A stretch of DNA of 64,000 nt from Stieleria sp. JC731 (GTDB lineage Bacteria > Planctomycetota > Planctomycetia > Pirellulales > Pirellulaceae): contig NZ_JAJKFQ010000005.1 of assembly GCF_020966635.1 (NCBI RefSeq), positions 1,514,481 through 1,578,480 of the forward strand, read 5' to 3'. The stretch's first letter is position 1, and the number at the start of each line of letters is the position of its first letter. The notes below the pieces were generated by a model. The model made no database searches and was not told the DNA's origin. It saw nothing but the letters and a program-made list of their open reading frames with translations. The position numbers and the translations under genes were made by a program. Shown piece after piece: positions 8,620 to 18,508 of this stretch.

Positions 8620-9693
8620 TTAGGGCAGGGCGATAAGGTCTTCGAGGATCTCTTCGTCTGCGACAGCCAACAACAGGCCTGCGGTTTCTTCGAAAAGAGC
8701 CGATTCGTATTCCATGTGAATTCCGTAGGTCAGAATGTAGGGAATCATCGTGCGTGGGATGTAGCCCATCGGCAACTCTCCGCTGAAGTAGTCGAAGTTG
8801 TATTGACCGCTTTCTTTGAAAATCGTGTGCGTCTTTCCGAAGTGATGGTAGACGTGCTTCTTTTTATAGATGTCGTTTCCGTCGTTCCAAAATGTTGCCG
8901 CGACGTCTCCTGCAAGGACAAAGCGTTGTGTCGATTGGGTCAGAGCTCGTCCGCCAGCCTTCGGCTGTTCGATCATCTTGTTGAAATCCGTATCGCCGAC
9001 ACGCGGAGCACCGTAGGTCATTAGACCTTGAACGGGGATCCCCGATTGATATTGCAGTTTGAAGGCCAACATCGAGGCTGTTGCGCCTCCGAGACTGTGA
9101 CCTGTCAGCCAGACTCGTCGACCGTTGCTGACTTCTAGAGCGACTTTGGAGACGACTTCGGGAAAAACACTGGTGGCGGCGTTCCAGAATCCGCGATGCA
9201 CCCCGACTTCGGTATTGTCAACCTTGACCAGCTTGATGGCTCGATCCAAATCCGCATAGTGATCGGCAAGATTGGTAATGCTGCCAGAGGTGCCGCGGCA
9301 AGCGACGATGACAGCATGTTCGGTAACGAAAATAGCTCCGTCGGCACCGGTGTTGGAATCGTGAAACCCTTGGACCTCTAAAACACCGTGGTTGGCGTAG
9401 AGGGCATCCAGATAGTCGTCGTAATCCTGTTCGCTTAAACCTGTATTGTTGTAAACCGTCATGCTTAGATGGGCGAGCAAAAAGCGATTGACGATATCGG
9501 ATCCTTCATCGACCGAATTGAAATGGTCAAAGGCGTGGTCCTCAACGACCGGCAAATACGACTTTCCAAATGTCGGATAGTAGTACTTGGTCTGTGCGTT
9601 GGCGGCACCAACGCCAAAAACCGCTGAAGTGATCAAGACGATCCCAGCGGCAAAAGTCTTTCCCAGTAGTGATCTAAACGTTCCCGCGCTCAT
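8620..9693 (-). CDS. Secreted class 3 lipase
   Basis: The 357-aa protein has a signal peptide (hydrophobic stretch residues 13-30, cleavage after ANA). The Lipase_3 fold is shown by VVACRGTSG (oxyanion-side segment), a VHRGFWNA block, the nucleophile elbow LTGHSLGGA (Ser about 200) and TYGAPRVGD. The His of the triad is probably in the KHVYHHFG region near residue 275. Enzymes of this family hydrolyse triacylglycerols or related esters outside the cytoplasm. The C-terminal 60 residues are hydrophobic and acidic without a recognised domain. It is transcribed leftward, 106 bases downstream of the dehydrogenase gene and about 230 bases upstream of the EF-hand esterase, so a cluster of secreted hydrolases is evident, though not clearly one operon. 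Confidence 0.88.
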   Translation of the reverse strand: MSAGTFRSLLGKTFAAGIVLITSAVFGVGAANAQTKYYYPTFGKSYLPVVEDHAFDHFNSVDEGSDIVNRFLLAHLSMTVYNNTGLSEQDYDDYLDALYANHGVLEVQGFHDSNTGADGAIFVTEHAVIVACRGTSGSITNLADHYADLDRAIKLVKVDNTEVGVHRGFWNAATSVFPEVVSKVALEVSNGRRVWLTGHSLGGATASMLAFKLQYQSGIPVQGLMTYGAPRVGDTDFNKMIEQPKAGGRALTQSTQRFVLAGDVAATFWNDGNDIYKKKHVYHHFGKTHTIFKESGQYNFDYFSGELPMGYIPRTMIPYILTYGIHMEYESALFEETAGLLLAVADEEILEDLIALP

Positions 9694-9800
9694 CGATCCG
9701 ATTCCTGTCGTTAGTGTTGTCTACCCCGGAAAGGCCGGTTCGACTCACCAAGCGACAGGAATAGCAATGTGTTACAGAAAGCTTTCTTGAGCGATCGGGC

Positions 9801-12128
9801 CTATTTGCTGATCAGCAGGACGTGGTTCCAGTAAGCCCATTCGTTTTGCCAGTCATTCGCTCTGTTTTCAACCACCAAACGGACGTTTTGGCCGGCAAAC
9901 TTTGACAAGTCGACACTGACGTCTAGCCACTCGTTTGCCCCAACTGTTTTTGGGCCAACAATTGTTTCTTCTAGGACTTGGTCGTTGGCCAAAACGCGCA
10001 GCTGCCAGTCTCCGTGAGGATGATGGCTGACCCGAAGCATTAAAAATGTCGATTTGCCAGATGGAATTTCGGTATCGCGGATCAGTCGACAAGGCCGATT
10101 GCGGCTATCCGGATGGGTCTGCATCGCGGTTTGATTGCGGAAGCTGCTGTGGAAAACGACGCCTCCTTCACCCACGTGACGAACGTCGAATTTCGGAGCC
10201 ACTTTACCGACGACCTTCTGCCAGTCTTCACCAATTTCGGAGTCGGCATCGCCAGTGGCAAGTCGTCGGGCCACGAACTCTTGAATCTTCGGCAGTTGCG
10301 TGCTGGTGGCTAATTGCAAAGATTCCTTCGGCCATTTGGGAACCATTGGCTCGAGAGCAAACCAGTACATCCGCTCCAAATTAGGATCTTCGTGGTCGTT
10401 GGGATGGCTTCCCAAGGCCGCCAGTAAGTCCCAGCGATGTCGAAACGGCAAACGCATCGCAGCGGATGCCAAATACAGGCGAACGATGGGGGACACGTCA
10501 TCGGAGGCCATCTGAATGAACTTTTGCAAAATCTCTTCCGAGACAACACAGTCCTGTGAGTCTGCGTTTGCCAAATAGAACGCATCGACATTGCTTTGAT
10601 CACACAGAAGTTGCACCGACCAGGCGCGGACGTATTCGTCATCATGATCAAGCAGCAGTGTTAAATGCGAGGGCTTAACAATGCCCGTTAAGAAGCCTGC
10701 CCATAGAGCACGCAACCGATATTTTGAAGACTCGGCAGAATGAAAGCGTCGTCGAAGCGTTGTGCTGACCGTATCACGATCCAATTTTCCGGTGGTTGCA
10801 CGGTGGTGCAGCAAGACGCGGGCGTGACGGACATACCAATCATTGGAATGAAATTGCAGATCGACCAATTGTTGGTCCGTCAAGGAAGCTAGGTTCGGAC
10901 GCTCAATCGGCGATGCGCCCTCAGGCATGATTCGATAGATCCGGCCACTATCTGGAAAGTTGATCGCGTTGCCACAGACATCCGTATCGTGCCAGTCCAG
11001 CAGATACACGCCGCCTTCGGGACCGATTTCGACACTGAAACCGACCCACGCCAGATCGTTCGTCGGCATGAAATCGTCGCCATGCTTTCCGATAAAGCTT
11101 GAACCGTTGCGTTCCATGACGTCAGTTAACACGGCATGTTCGTGAATATTGCACATGAACAACCGATCGTGGTACTCAACTGGGAACGCGTCGGCCAAGT
11201 AAAACCTTGCGCCACCGTGTGCAGACAGGTGGGTATGGTCGCGGATCGTTTTGATATCGTCGTAGATATAGGGATTGATATGCGGACGGCTTTGCTTGTG
11301 ATAAACCCCACCCTGCGAAACGTGGAATAGGTGTGGAATCACACAGCAGGTGGCAAAGCCTTGGCCATGGCGATCAAAGTCAAAGCCCCAGGGGTTCGAC
11401 AAACCGCGAGCAAAGACTTCGTATTTGTGCGTGACCGGATGGAACCGCCAAATACCTCCGTCGATAAATTGACGCTCGGCAGGATCACAGCCGGGTTTTC
11501 CAACTTGCGACTGGGTAAATACGCCATGGCAGCCATACAGCCAGCCATCGGGGCCCCAGATGAAACTGTTCAAGGTTTCATGGCGATCGTTGATACCCCA
11601 GCCATCGAGCAAGACCTCAGCCGGACCATCGGGAACATCATCGCCATCGGCGTCTGGAATGAAAACAAAATTCGGTGGTGAACCCAGATAGACTCCCCCA
11701 AATCCGACCGCGATACCGGAAGTGAATGTGAGGTCGTCTTTGAAGGTTTTCTTGGAATCGAAAACGCCGTCACTGTCGGTGTCTTCGAGAATCTGAATAC
11801 GACTGACTTTGTCGTCGGTATGTTCCCGTCGCGTGCGATAGTTCAGGTTTTCGACAACCCAAAGGCGACCACGATCATCAAAGCAGAAGGCGATCGGTTC
11901 GGCTAGCGTTGGCTCGGATGCGAAAACGGAGACTTCGAAACCATCCGGGATCGACATCTTTTCAAGCGCCTCTGTGGGCGTCAAAAAGGGCGCATCGCTG
12001 GTACGATGTTGTTGCTTGGGGAGCAGCTGCTGAGCCGACAAAGTTGAAACGCTGAAAGCCAGGTTTAGCGTCAGAATACCCGATACGAATAGTTTGCAAC
12101 CGAAGAGGCGGCGTTGTTGATGGCTCAT
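9801..12128 (-). CDS. Secreted membrane-bound-dehydrogenase-type beta-propeller protein (TIGR02604-like)
   Basis: This is a 775-aa protein with a signal peptide (about residues 8-32). Residues about 50-420 match the planctomycetal membrane-bound dehydrogenase domain related to glucose/sorbosone dehydrogenases: the opening PDGFEVSVFASEPTLAEPIAFCFDDRGR is diagnostic in style, and blades such as FIWGPDGWLYGCHG and GGVYLLDWHDTDVCG follow. The middle (about 440-640) is HEAT-like helical. The last about 130 residues (VVFHSSFRNQTAMQ... NHVLLISK) form a beta-rich carbohydrate-binding-like module. It overlaps the upstream cytochrome gene by 4 bases (ATGA, 12125-12128), so the two are translationally coupled. 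I infer a sugar- or alcohol-oxidising periplasmic complex passing electrons to that cytochrome; substrate and cofactor are not readable. Confidence 0.83.
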   Translation of the reverse strand: MSHQQRRLFGCKLFVSGILTLNLAFSVSTLSAQQLLPKQQHRTSDAPFLTPTEALEKMSIPDGFEVSVFASEPTLAEPIAFCFDDRGRLWVVENLNYRTRREHTDDKVSRIQILEDTDSDGVFDSKKTFKDDLTFTSGIAVGFGGVYLGSPPNFVFIPDADGDDVPDGPAEVLLDGWGINDRHETLNSFIWGPDGWLYGCHGVFTQSQVGKPGCDPAERQFIDGGIWRFHPVTHKYEVFARGLSNPWGFDFDRHGQGFATCCVIPHLFHVSQGGVYHKQSRPHINPYIYDDIKTIRDHTHLSAHGGARFYLADAFPVEYHDRLFMCNIHEHAVLTDVMERNGSSFIGKHGDDFMPTNDLAWVGFSVEIGPEGGVYLLDWHDTDVCGNAINFPDSGRIYRIMPEGASPIERPNLASLTDQQLVDLQFHSNDWYVRHARVLLHHRATTGKLDRDTVSTTLRRRFHSAESSKYRLRALWAGFLTGIVKPSHLTLLLDHDDEYVRAWSVQLLCDQSNVDAFYLANADSQDCVVSEEILQKFIQMASDDVSPIVRLYLASAAMRLPFRHRWDLLAALGSHPNDHEDPNLERMYWFALEPMVPKWPKESLQLATSTQLPKIQEFVARRLATGDADSEIGEDWQKVVGKVAPKFDVRHVGEGGVVFHSSFRNQTAMQTHPDSRNRPCRLIRDTEIPSGKSTFLMLRVSHHPHGDWQLRVLANDQVLEETIVGPKTVGANEWLDVSVDLSKFAGQNVRLVVENRANDWQNEWAYWNHVLLISK

Positions 12129-13411
12129 TGGTTGGCCTCCACTTGAGATCGCGTTTGCATGTATCGGAACAGGTCGAGCACCTGTTGTGGTTTAAGTTGA
12201 TCAAGTTGACCGTCTGGCATCATCGATTTATCGGAAACCTTTCGAGCTTCGATGTCGTCCTTCGCGATCACAAGTCTTGGCTGATCGACAGTTTTCAAAA
12301 CCACTCGTTGAGCGTCTTCTTCGGCGAGGACGCCAGTCAGGATCCTTCCATCGGTGGTTTGCACGATTTGTGTGCGATAGCCTTCGGGAACGTCGGCACT
12401 CGGCGCAACACTGTTAAGCAGAAAGTAATCGAGGTTGGCTCGGTTCGAACCTGTTAGATCGGGCCCGATTTTTCCACCGGCCCCGTACATTTGATGGCAG
12501 GCACCGCAGGTTTTTGAAAAGACGACTCGACCACGCCCGGGGTCCGCCTTGGCAATCGCTTCGTCGGTCATGATTTGTTTGTAGCGGTTGATCGTGACAG
12601 CGATGTCTTCGCCCAACGATTCGATGTCGCCAAAGACATCGGTGAACTTCTTGCCTAGCATCTCGTTCAAGGTACGTGCGACGTAACTTGGAACGTCTTC
12701 TTTGGCAACCTCCTTTTGGTCGATCCAGCGGACAAGTTGTTCGGCGTAGTCTTGGCGAGTGGCCATGGTTTCGATGATGGCTCGTTTGACTTCGGCGGTA
12801 GCATCCGAATAGATCTGCCGCATGCGGATCGGACCGACGGGGGAGCCGGTGACTGAGAAAGCTCGGATCGCATCGATCTGAAGTTCGGGGACTTCCAACA
12901 GCGGTTCCAGTTCGGCGGCCAAGTCATCGTATTGCTGCGTCGTCAGTGCTGCTAAGGCTGCACGGCGTGAGTCTGGATCGGCGGTGGAGTCACGCAGTGT
13001 TTCGATCGCTTGGGCAATCGCTGCGGCATCGCCGAAGATTTGAGATAGCTGTGCAACATTCTGACGAACATCTGGGTCGTCAGTATCGGAGAGCTCTTTG
13101 GCAAGTTGGTTCCATCCTGACGGTGCCGCAACGTTGCGTCGGCCTTCGAGTCCTCGGAGCATCCCGCGAACAAGGGCGGATCGGGTGGTGATCGAGTCCG
13201 ACTGGTCGATTGCCGCGACAATCATCGAAAGCCGATCCGCTTCGGTCCAGCTTTTTACGACAGGTTGTTCCTCGGCGCGTGCGAGGGGGCCAGGGACTAA
13301 ACCAGCTACGGTGAGTGCCGCGAGGAGGATGATTTCGCGTTTGGCGGGGCGGAAACCGTTTGCTTTGGCAACCGATTGCGAGTCGCGAACTGGTGAGATT
13401 CTAAGTGACAT
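12125..13411 (-). CDS. Periplasmic HEAT/c-type cytochrome protein (TIGR02603-like heme domain)
   Basis: The 428-aa protein has an N-terminal export signal set back by a basic leader (hydrophobic about residues 28-45, LLAALTVAGLVPGPLARA). Residues about 50-270 are helical HEAT-like repeats. The C-terminal domain contains one heme-c site, C-G-A-C-H at about residues 300-304, followed by GGKIGPDLTGSNRANLDY and PDGQLDQLKPQQVLDLFRYM, the hallmark of the planctomycetal putative heme-binding domain TIGR02603. A methionine in SMMPDG probably gives the second heme ligand. In many planctomycetes this domain is fused behind the dehydrogenase in one polypeptide; here it is a separate first gene whose stop overlaps the dehydrogenase start. 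A divergent multidrug-efflux operon starts 109 bases away. Confidence 0.85.
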   Translation of the reverse strand: MSLRISPVRDSQSVAKANGFRPAKREIILLAALTVAGLVPGPLARAEEQPVVKSWTEADRLSMIVAAIDQSDSITTRSALVRGMLRGLEGRRNVAAPSGWNQLAKELSDTDDPDVRQNVAQLSQIFGDAAAIAQAIETLRDSTADPDSRRAALAALTTQQYDDLAAELEPLLEVPELQIDAIRAFSVTGSPVGPIRMRQIYSDATAEVKRAIIETMATRQDYAEQLVRWIDQKEVAKEDVPSYVARTLNEMLGKKFTDVFGDIESLGEDIAVTINRYKQIMTDEAIAKADPGRGRVVFSKTCGACHQMYGAGGKIGPDLTGSNRANLDYFLLNSVAPSADVPEGYRTQIVQTTDGRILTGVLAEEDAQRVVLKTVDQPRLVIAKDDIEARKVSDKSMMPDGQLDQLKPQQVLDLFRYMQTRSQVEANQ

Positions 13412-13519
13412 TTGGCTCCACTGTGCCGGTTATGGCGGTACTTCAGTTATCATGCGGAGTTAAAACAGATTCACACTATACCCGGTCAATGGGCTTCTCG
13501 TGGGTAATCGGAACGGTCA

Positions 13520-15118
13520 ATGAAAAAGTGGGCAAAGACGCTCGTCCAGTCACTGGTTTCCGCAGGGATTTTGGCGGCCAGCGTTGCTGGGTTTATTTAC
13601 ATGGGTAAGCCAGAGGTTCCCACCGAGCCGGCTGCGGTGCCTCCGGTACCGATCGTCGAAACCGCGGTGGCGGCTGCCCACAATGGAGGCATCTCTTTCG
13701 ACGTCGATGGCGTCGTTGTGCCGTTTCGCGAGATTCAGCTCGCCGCCCAAGTTGGCGGTCGGGTGAGTTTCAAGTCGGAATCGTGTCGGATCGGTAAGCC
13801 AGTCCAAAAAGGCGAAGTCTTATTGCGAATCGAGGCGGCTGACTATGAACTTGAAGTTCGACGTTTGACCGAAGAGCTTCAGCAGGCTGATGCGATGATC
13901 CGTGAATTGGAAGCCGAAATCACTTCGGTGGACAATCAAATTGCATCCACACGCCAGCAGTTAGAGATCGACCAGCGACTGTTACAACGCAATCAAGACC
14001 TGCTCAACCGCAGTGCGGCGTCCAGTTCCGAAGTCGATCAAGCACGCAAAAGTGAACTCACAACACGCAATTCGTTGCAGTCCTTGGTCGACCAAGGCAA
14101 CCTGCTAAGACAACGGCAAGTTCGCATGGCGAGTGCGAAGTCGTTGGTCGATGCGAATCTTGAAAAGGCAAAACTGAATTTGCAGCGGACAGAGATCCGC
14201 TCGCCTATCGACGGAATCGTTGTTACCGAAAGCGTTGAACAAGACGGTTACGTCCAAGTGGGCGGCATCATGATCGTTTTGCAAGACACTTCGCAGTTGG
14301 ATGTGTCGTGCAAGCTGCACATGCGCCAAATGAATTGGCTGTGGCAGGGACAAAATCAAGACAACCGTTCTGGCTCATCAGACGGTCTGAATTCCGATGG
14401 ATATGAGTTTCCATCAACCCCGGCAACGGTCGTCTATCAAATCGGCGATCGACTGTTTGCCTGGGATGCGATCGTCGACCGTTATGAAGGCGCGGGTATC
14501 GATGCGCAGACCCGGATGGTTCCTTGCAGAGTGCACGTTGACCAGCCGACGAAGGTCGTTCAAATCGATTCATTGCACGATAACTTTGCGACCGAGTCGC
14601 TGGTTTCAACAAACGCCTCGAATGACCAAACGGACGTTGCTAGCGACACGTCATCTGGTGGTTCTGCCGAGTCTGATGGTCAGGACAACAAAGCATCAGT
14701 TGGCAACACCGAATCAATCAATAGTCAAAGTGCTGAGATCGTCGCCGACGGAAATCGTCCTTTGCATCCGCCGACGTTGATGACTGGCATGTTTGTCAAA
14801 GTTTTGATCCACGCTGATCCGCCGATCCCGTTGGTTCGAATACCACAAGAGGCGATTCAACCCGGAAACAAAGTGTGGGTGGTTGAAGATGGCATGCTCC
14901 AAAAAAAGTCCGTCGAAGTTGCCACCACACTTCAGTCGTCCGTGATCGCTTACCAACGATCCAACGGATTGGTCGCGGGCGATGAGATCGTCGTGAGCCC
15001 GATCGCGACTCCGGTTGACGGCATGGAAGTCAAGAAAGCGTCCGAAATACAAGAACCGGCGCCGCGTGGTTCCGCCGACAACGCGGGCTGGAAGGGGCAG
15101 GGGGGCAAGCGATCATGA
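13520..15118 (+). CDS. RND efflux periplasmic adaptor (membrane fusion protein)
   Basis: This 532-aa protein has an N-terminal membrane anchor (residues 8-28). The lipoyl/barrel-sandwich half FREIQLAAQVGGRVSF, a long alpha-hairpin coiled coil (about 110-205, rich in Q, L, E) and the returning half IRSPIDGIVVTESVEQDGYVQVGG follow in the usual order. A Ser/Asp/Asn-rich low-complexity segment (about residues 365-412) is inserted before the final membrane-proximal domain (TGMFVKVLI... RIPQEAIQ). The adaptor links an inner-membrane RND pump to an outer-membrane channel; no TolC-like gene is next door. The last 4 bases overlap the pump gene (ATGA), so the two are coupled. The acidic insertion is longer than usual for the family. 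Confidence 0.9.
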   Translation: MKKWAKTLVQSLVSAGILAASVAGFIYMGKPEVPTEPAAVPPVPIVETAVAAAHNGGISFDVDGVVVPFREIQLAAQVGGRVSFKSESCRIGKPVQKGEVLLRIEAADYELEVRRLTEELQQADAMIRELEAEITSVDNQIASTRQQLEIDQRLLQRNQDLLNRSAASSSEVDQARKSELTTRNSLQSLVDQGNLLRQRQVRMASAKSLVDANLEKAKLNLQRTEIRSPIDGIVVTESVEQDGYVQVGGIMIVLQDTSQLDVSCKLHMRQMNWLWQGQNQDNRSGSSDGLNSDGYEFPSTPATVVYQIGDRLFAWDAIVDRYEGAGIDAQTRMVPCRVHVDQPTKVVQIDSLHDNFATESLVSTNASNDQTDVASDTSSGGSAESDGQDNKASVGNTESINSQSAEIVADGNRPLHPPTLMTGMFVKVLIHADPPIPLVRIPQEAIQPGNKVWVVEDGMLQKKSVEVATTLQSSVIAYQRSNGLVAGDEIVVSPIATPVDGMEVKKASEIQEPAPRGSADNAGWKGQGGKRS

Positions 15119-18100
15119 AATCGATTGTCCGCAGTGCGATCAACAACAGCGCAGCGCTGAATTTATGCATGGTCGCCGTCATGGTGGTTGGCTGGTTCTG
15201 TTTGCGATCGATGCATCGTGAATCGTTCCCGGAATTCGACCTCGACCGCATCACTGTGACAGTCCCTTATCCCGGCGCAGCCCCGCAAGAAGCAGAGCAG
15301 GGGATTGGCCAAAAGGTTGAAGAGGCTGTTCGTTCGATCGAAGGGATCAAAAAGGTTACCACCATCGCGATGGAAGGTTCCTGCACGGTCATGCTGGAAC
15401 TGATTCCGGGAGCTCGGCCAGCGGATCGAGTACTAGACGAAGTTCGAAGCGAAGTGGACCGCATTCCCAGCTTTCCTCTCGAAGCGGAAGATCCGTCGAT
15501 CTCATTGGTCACTAACCGTCGACCTTCCATCCGAATTGGCATCCTCGCACCGGAAAGGGACACGGAGTCGGCGGAGCTGACCGTCGATCAAGAGTTGCAG
15601 CTGCGCCGAGTTGCCGAACGGATTCGTGATGACTTGCTTGCGTTATCAGCTGTTTCTCAAGTCGATTTCTTGGCGGCTAGGCAATATCAGATCGATATCG
15701 AAATCCCTGAGGACACGCTTCGTTCGCACGGGCTGACCTTGCGAGAAGCTGCTGAAACGATCCGGCGTGAAAATCGTGAATTGCCCGCCGGCTCCATCCG
15801 CAGTCAATCACAGGAGATCCTGCTGCGCGGGAACAATCGGCGAACCAATGGCGACGAACTGGCGGAGTTACCGCTGGTGACAGAGCCCAACGGTGCCGTG
15901 TTGACGGTCGGTGATCTTGGCAATGTTCGCGATGAGTTTGCCGATGGCACCGCGATCAATTTGATCAACGGCAGGCCAGCCCTGGCGTTGTCAGTACAGC
16001 GAAGTACATCGCAAGATTTGTTCGTGATGATCGATGCGGTGCGAAGTTACATCGACCAGGTGCAGCTGCCGTCCGGGTATGAAATCATGACCTGGAGCGA
16101 TGAGTCAGTCGAAGTGCGAAGCCGACTGAACTTGCTGGTCAACAATGGTGTTCAAGGACTGATCATTGTCTTCACGCTCTTGATGTTGTTTCTTGATCCC
16201 AAGCTAGCCTTTTGGGTCGCGTTGGGGATTCCGTTTGCAATTCTTGCAGCTGGAATCTTCCTGTACCTGACGGGGCAGACTTTGAATCTGATTTCGATGT
16301 TCGCCTTTGTGATGGCACTCGGAATCGTTGTCGATGATGCGATCGTTGTCGGTGAAAACATCTACTCGCATCGTCAGATGGGAAAGAACTATCTGCGTTC
16401 GGCCATCGATGGAACGATCGAAGTCATCCCTTCGGTGACCACAGCCGTCTTAACAACCATCGTGGCGTTCGCACCGCTGCTGTTCGTTAGCGGGACGATG
16501 GGCAAGTTCACTGCGGTGATGCCCGCAGCAATTATCGCGATCCTTGCGGTTTCGTTGATCGAATGCGTCACAATTTTGCCGTGTCACTTGGCACATGAAG
16601 GCAACGTTCTGTTTCGAATCTTCAACGTCGTTTTCTTTATCTTTCGACCGATTTTGTACCTCGCAAATGCGGCGAACCGATTCGCGACCGGTCTCCTGGA
16701 CGCCTACATCCATCGCATCTATTCGCCGACGTTGAAGGTGTGTCTAGACAATCGATCTGTTTCGGTCGCCAGTTGCTTTGGCGTGTTGATCCTGACCGCC
16801 GGAATGTGGAACTCCGGAATGATCAAGTTCATGTTCTTCCCCAGGGTTGACGGCAACACCCTAAATGCCACCGTCGTGTTTCCAGATGGGACGCCGGAAA
16901 GCGTGACGATTGCCGCGACAGAACGAATCGAAGATGCGTTCTGGGAGGTCGCCGAACGTTTTGAAAAACAGGGCAAGCCAATTGCCAAAAATTCGTTTCG
17001 CGTCGTCGGTGCATCGGTAAGCGGTGGCGGACCGGGTGGTTCACCGATGCCAACAGCCAGTGGCGGACACAAGGGCAGCGTCGAAGTCGAATTGGTCAAC
17101 GCCGAAAGCCGAGGCGTCCATTCGCGTGCCATCGTCGCTCAGTGGCGCGACGCGGTTGGCATGATCGTCGGAACGGAGGAATTAACGCTGGGTACACGAT
17201 CGTTTGGTCCGGGAGGTTCCCCGATCGAATTCAAAGTGTTGGGGCCTGCTGACAAAATCGACGAGCTTGAGGCGGCCGTCGAAGATTGCAAAACCAAGTT
17301 GTCGGAGTATCCCGGCGTATACGACATCAAAGACGACTCCGTGCCTGGCAAATGGGAATACCGCTTTCGAATCAAACCGGAAGCCTTCGCGATGGGAGTC
17401 AGAACCGCGGATTTGGCCGAAACCGTTCGTGCGGCGTACTATGGCGAAGAAGTGATGCGGGTCCAGCGAGGACGTCATGAAATCAAAATCATGGTTACAT
17501 ATCCGCGAGAGGATCGTCGCGTTTTGACAAACTTCGATGAGATCCGTGTGCGTCTAGGCGATGGCATCGAACGCCCAATTACCGAGCTTGCGGAGATCGA
17601 CGTCGTGCGAGCTTATTCGGAAATTAATCGAATCGACCAAGCTCGGTCGATCACCGTTTCCAGCAACCTCGACGAAGAGAAAGGTAACGCAGAGGAGATC
17701 GTCAGTGACCTGAAAGCTGGCTTCCTTACCGAACTACAACAACGCTTTCCCGATCTGCGTGTTCGGTGGGAGGGACAGCAGGAACAACGTGCCGAATCCT
17801 TCGGAAGTTTATTTCGCGGGTTCTTTGCTGCGTTGCTGGCGATGTATGTACTGTTGGCAATTGAATTCAAGTCAGTGGTGCAGCCGGCCTTGGTGATGTT
17901 GATCATCCCCTTCGGTGCGCTCGGTGCGGTAGCAGGGCATGTGATCATGGATCTGCCGTTGACGCTGTTCAGTTTCTATGGGGTGATCGCACTAACGGGC
18001 ATCGTCGTTAATGATTCGATCGTGTTGATTGACTTCATCAATTCGCGAGTTCGTTCGGGGATGTCAATTGAGCAAGCGCTTGCCGAATCGGGCGTGCGGC

Positions 18101-18327
18101 GGTTTCGCCCTGTCTTGCTAACAACGATCACTACGATAGGTGGGCTGATACCAATCCTGCTGGAAACCTCCATCCAGGCTCAGATCCTGATTCCGATGGC
18201 GACAAGCATCGCGTTTGGTGAATTGTTTGCCACGATCGTTGTTCTCTATCTCGTACCGGTGACATATTCGCTGTACTGGAGTGCTGGTGGTCGATATGCG
18301 GTCCACGAAGAAGCAGCGGCGGTCTGA
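15115..18327 (+). CDS. RND-family efflux transporter (AcrB/HAE type)
   Basis: The 1070-aa length is typical of a full RND pump. The first transmembrane helix is at about residues 13-30, followed by the periplasmic porter domain with FPEFDLDRITVTVPYPGAAPQE. A block of helices at about 340-545 contains GIVVDDAIVVGENI, whose Asp pair is the proton-relay site. The second porter half runs to about 865, and the second helix block carries ALTGIVVNDSIVLIDFIN. The glycine-rich loop near 625-645 replaces part of the usual docking region. It exports small molecules by proton antiport, together with the upstream adaptor. Substrates (drugs, metals or lipids) cannot be told; the proton-relay sequence suits drug or hydrophobic-compound pumps more than the heavy-metal CusA type. 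Confidence 0.93.
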   Translation: MKSIVRSAINNSAALNLCMVAVMVVGWFCLRSMHRESFPEFDLDRITVTVPYPGAAPQEAEQGIGQKVEEAVRSIEGIKKVTTIAMEGSCTVMLELIPGARPADRVLDEVRSEVDRIPSFPLEAEDPSISLVTNRRPSIRIGILAPERDTESAELTVDQELQLRRVAERIRDDLLALSAVSQVDFLAARQYQIDIEIPEDTLRSHGLTLREAAETIRRENRELPAGSIRSQSQEILLRGNNRRTNGDELAELPLVTEPNGAVLTVGDLGNVRDEFADGTAINLINGRPALALSVQRSTSQDLFVMIDAVRSYIDQVQLPSGYEIMTWSDESVEVRSRLNLLVNNGVQGLIIVFTLLMLFLDPKLAFWVALGIPFAILAAGIFLYLTGQTLNLISMFAFVMALGIVVDDAIVVGENIYSHRQMGKNYLRSAIDGTIEVIPSVTTAVLTTIVAFAPLLFVSGTMGKFTAVMPAAIIAILAVSLIECVTILPCHLAHEGNVLFRIFNVVFFIFRPILYLANAANRFATGLLDAYIHRIYSPTLKVCLDNRSVSVASCFGVLILTAGMWNSGMIKFMFFPRVDGNTLNATVVFPDGTPESVTIAATERIEDAFWEVAERFEKQGKPIAKNSFRVVGASVSGGGPGGSPMPTASGGHKGSVEVELVNAESRGVHSRAIVAQWRDAVGMIVGTEELTLGTRSFGPGGSPIEFKVLGPADKIDELEAAVEDCKTKLSEYPGVYDIKDDSVPGKWEYRFRIKPEAFAMGVRTADLAETVRAAYYGEEVMRVQRGRHEIKIMVTYPREDRRVLTNFDEIRVRLGDGIERPITELAEIDVVRAYSEINRIDQARSITVSSNLDEEKGNAEEIVSDLKAGFLTELQQRFPDLRVRWEGQQEQRAESFGSLFRGFFAALLAMYVLLAIEFKSVVQPALVMLIIPFGALGAVAGHVIMDLPLTLFSFYGVIALTGIVVNDSIVLIDFINSRVRSGMSIEQALAESGVRRFRPVLLTTITTIGGLIPILLETSIQAQILIPMATSIAFGELFATIVVLYLVPVTYSLYWSAGGRYAVHEEAAAV

Positions 18328-18508
18328 TCGGAATTTTGACTGGCCGATTAGTTACAATCTTGTCACCCATTGAACCGGTCGAGCGCTGATCTCGACCCGG
18401 CTTTCACTGCGTTTTCATGGACCCTACCCGACGTCGAATCGAAAGCGATCGAATCTCTGCGTCGATGAAGTCTGCCCACCATTAAGTCCAACGATTGAGA
18501 GAATTCAG

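Noticed and set aside
8569-9024. Rightward 151-codon frame opposite the lipase
   Set aside because: It lies antisense to a well-supported lipase gene and has no domain or signal.
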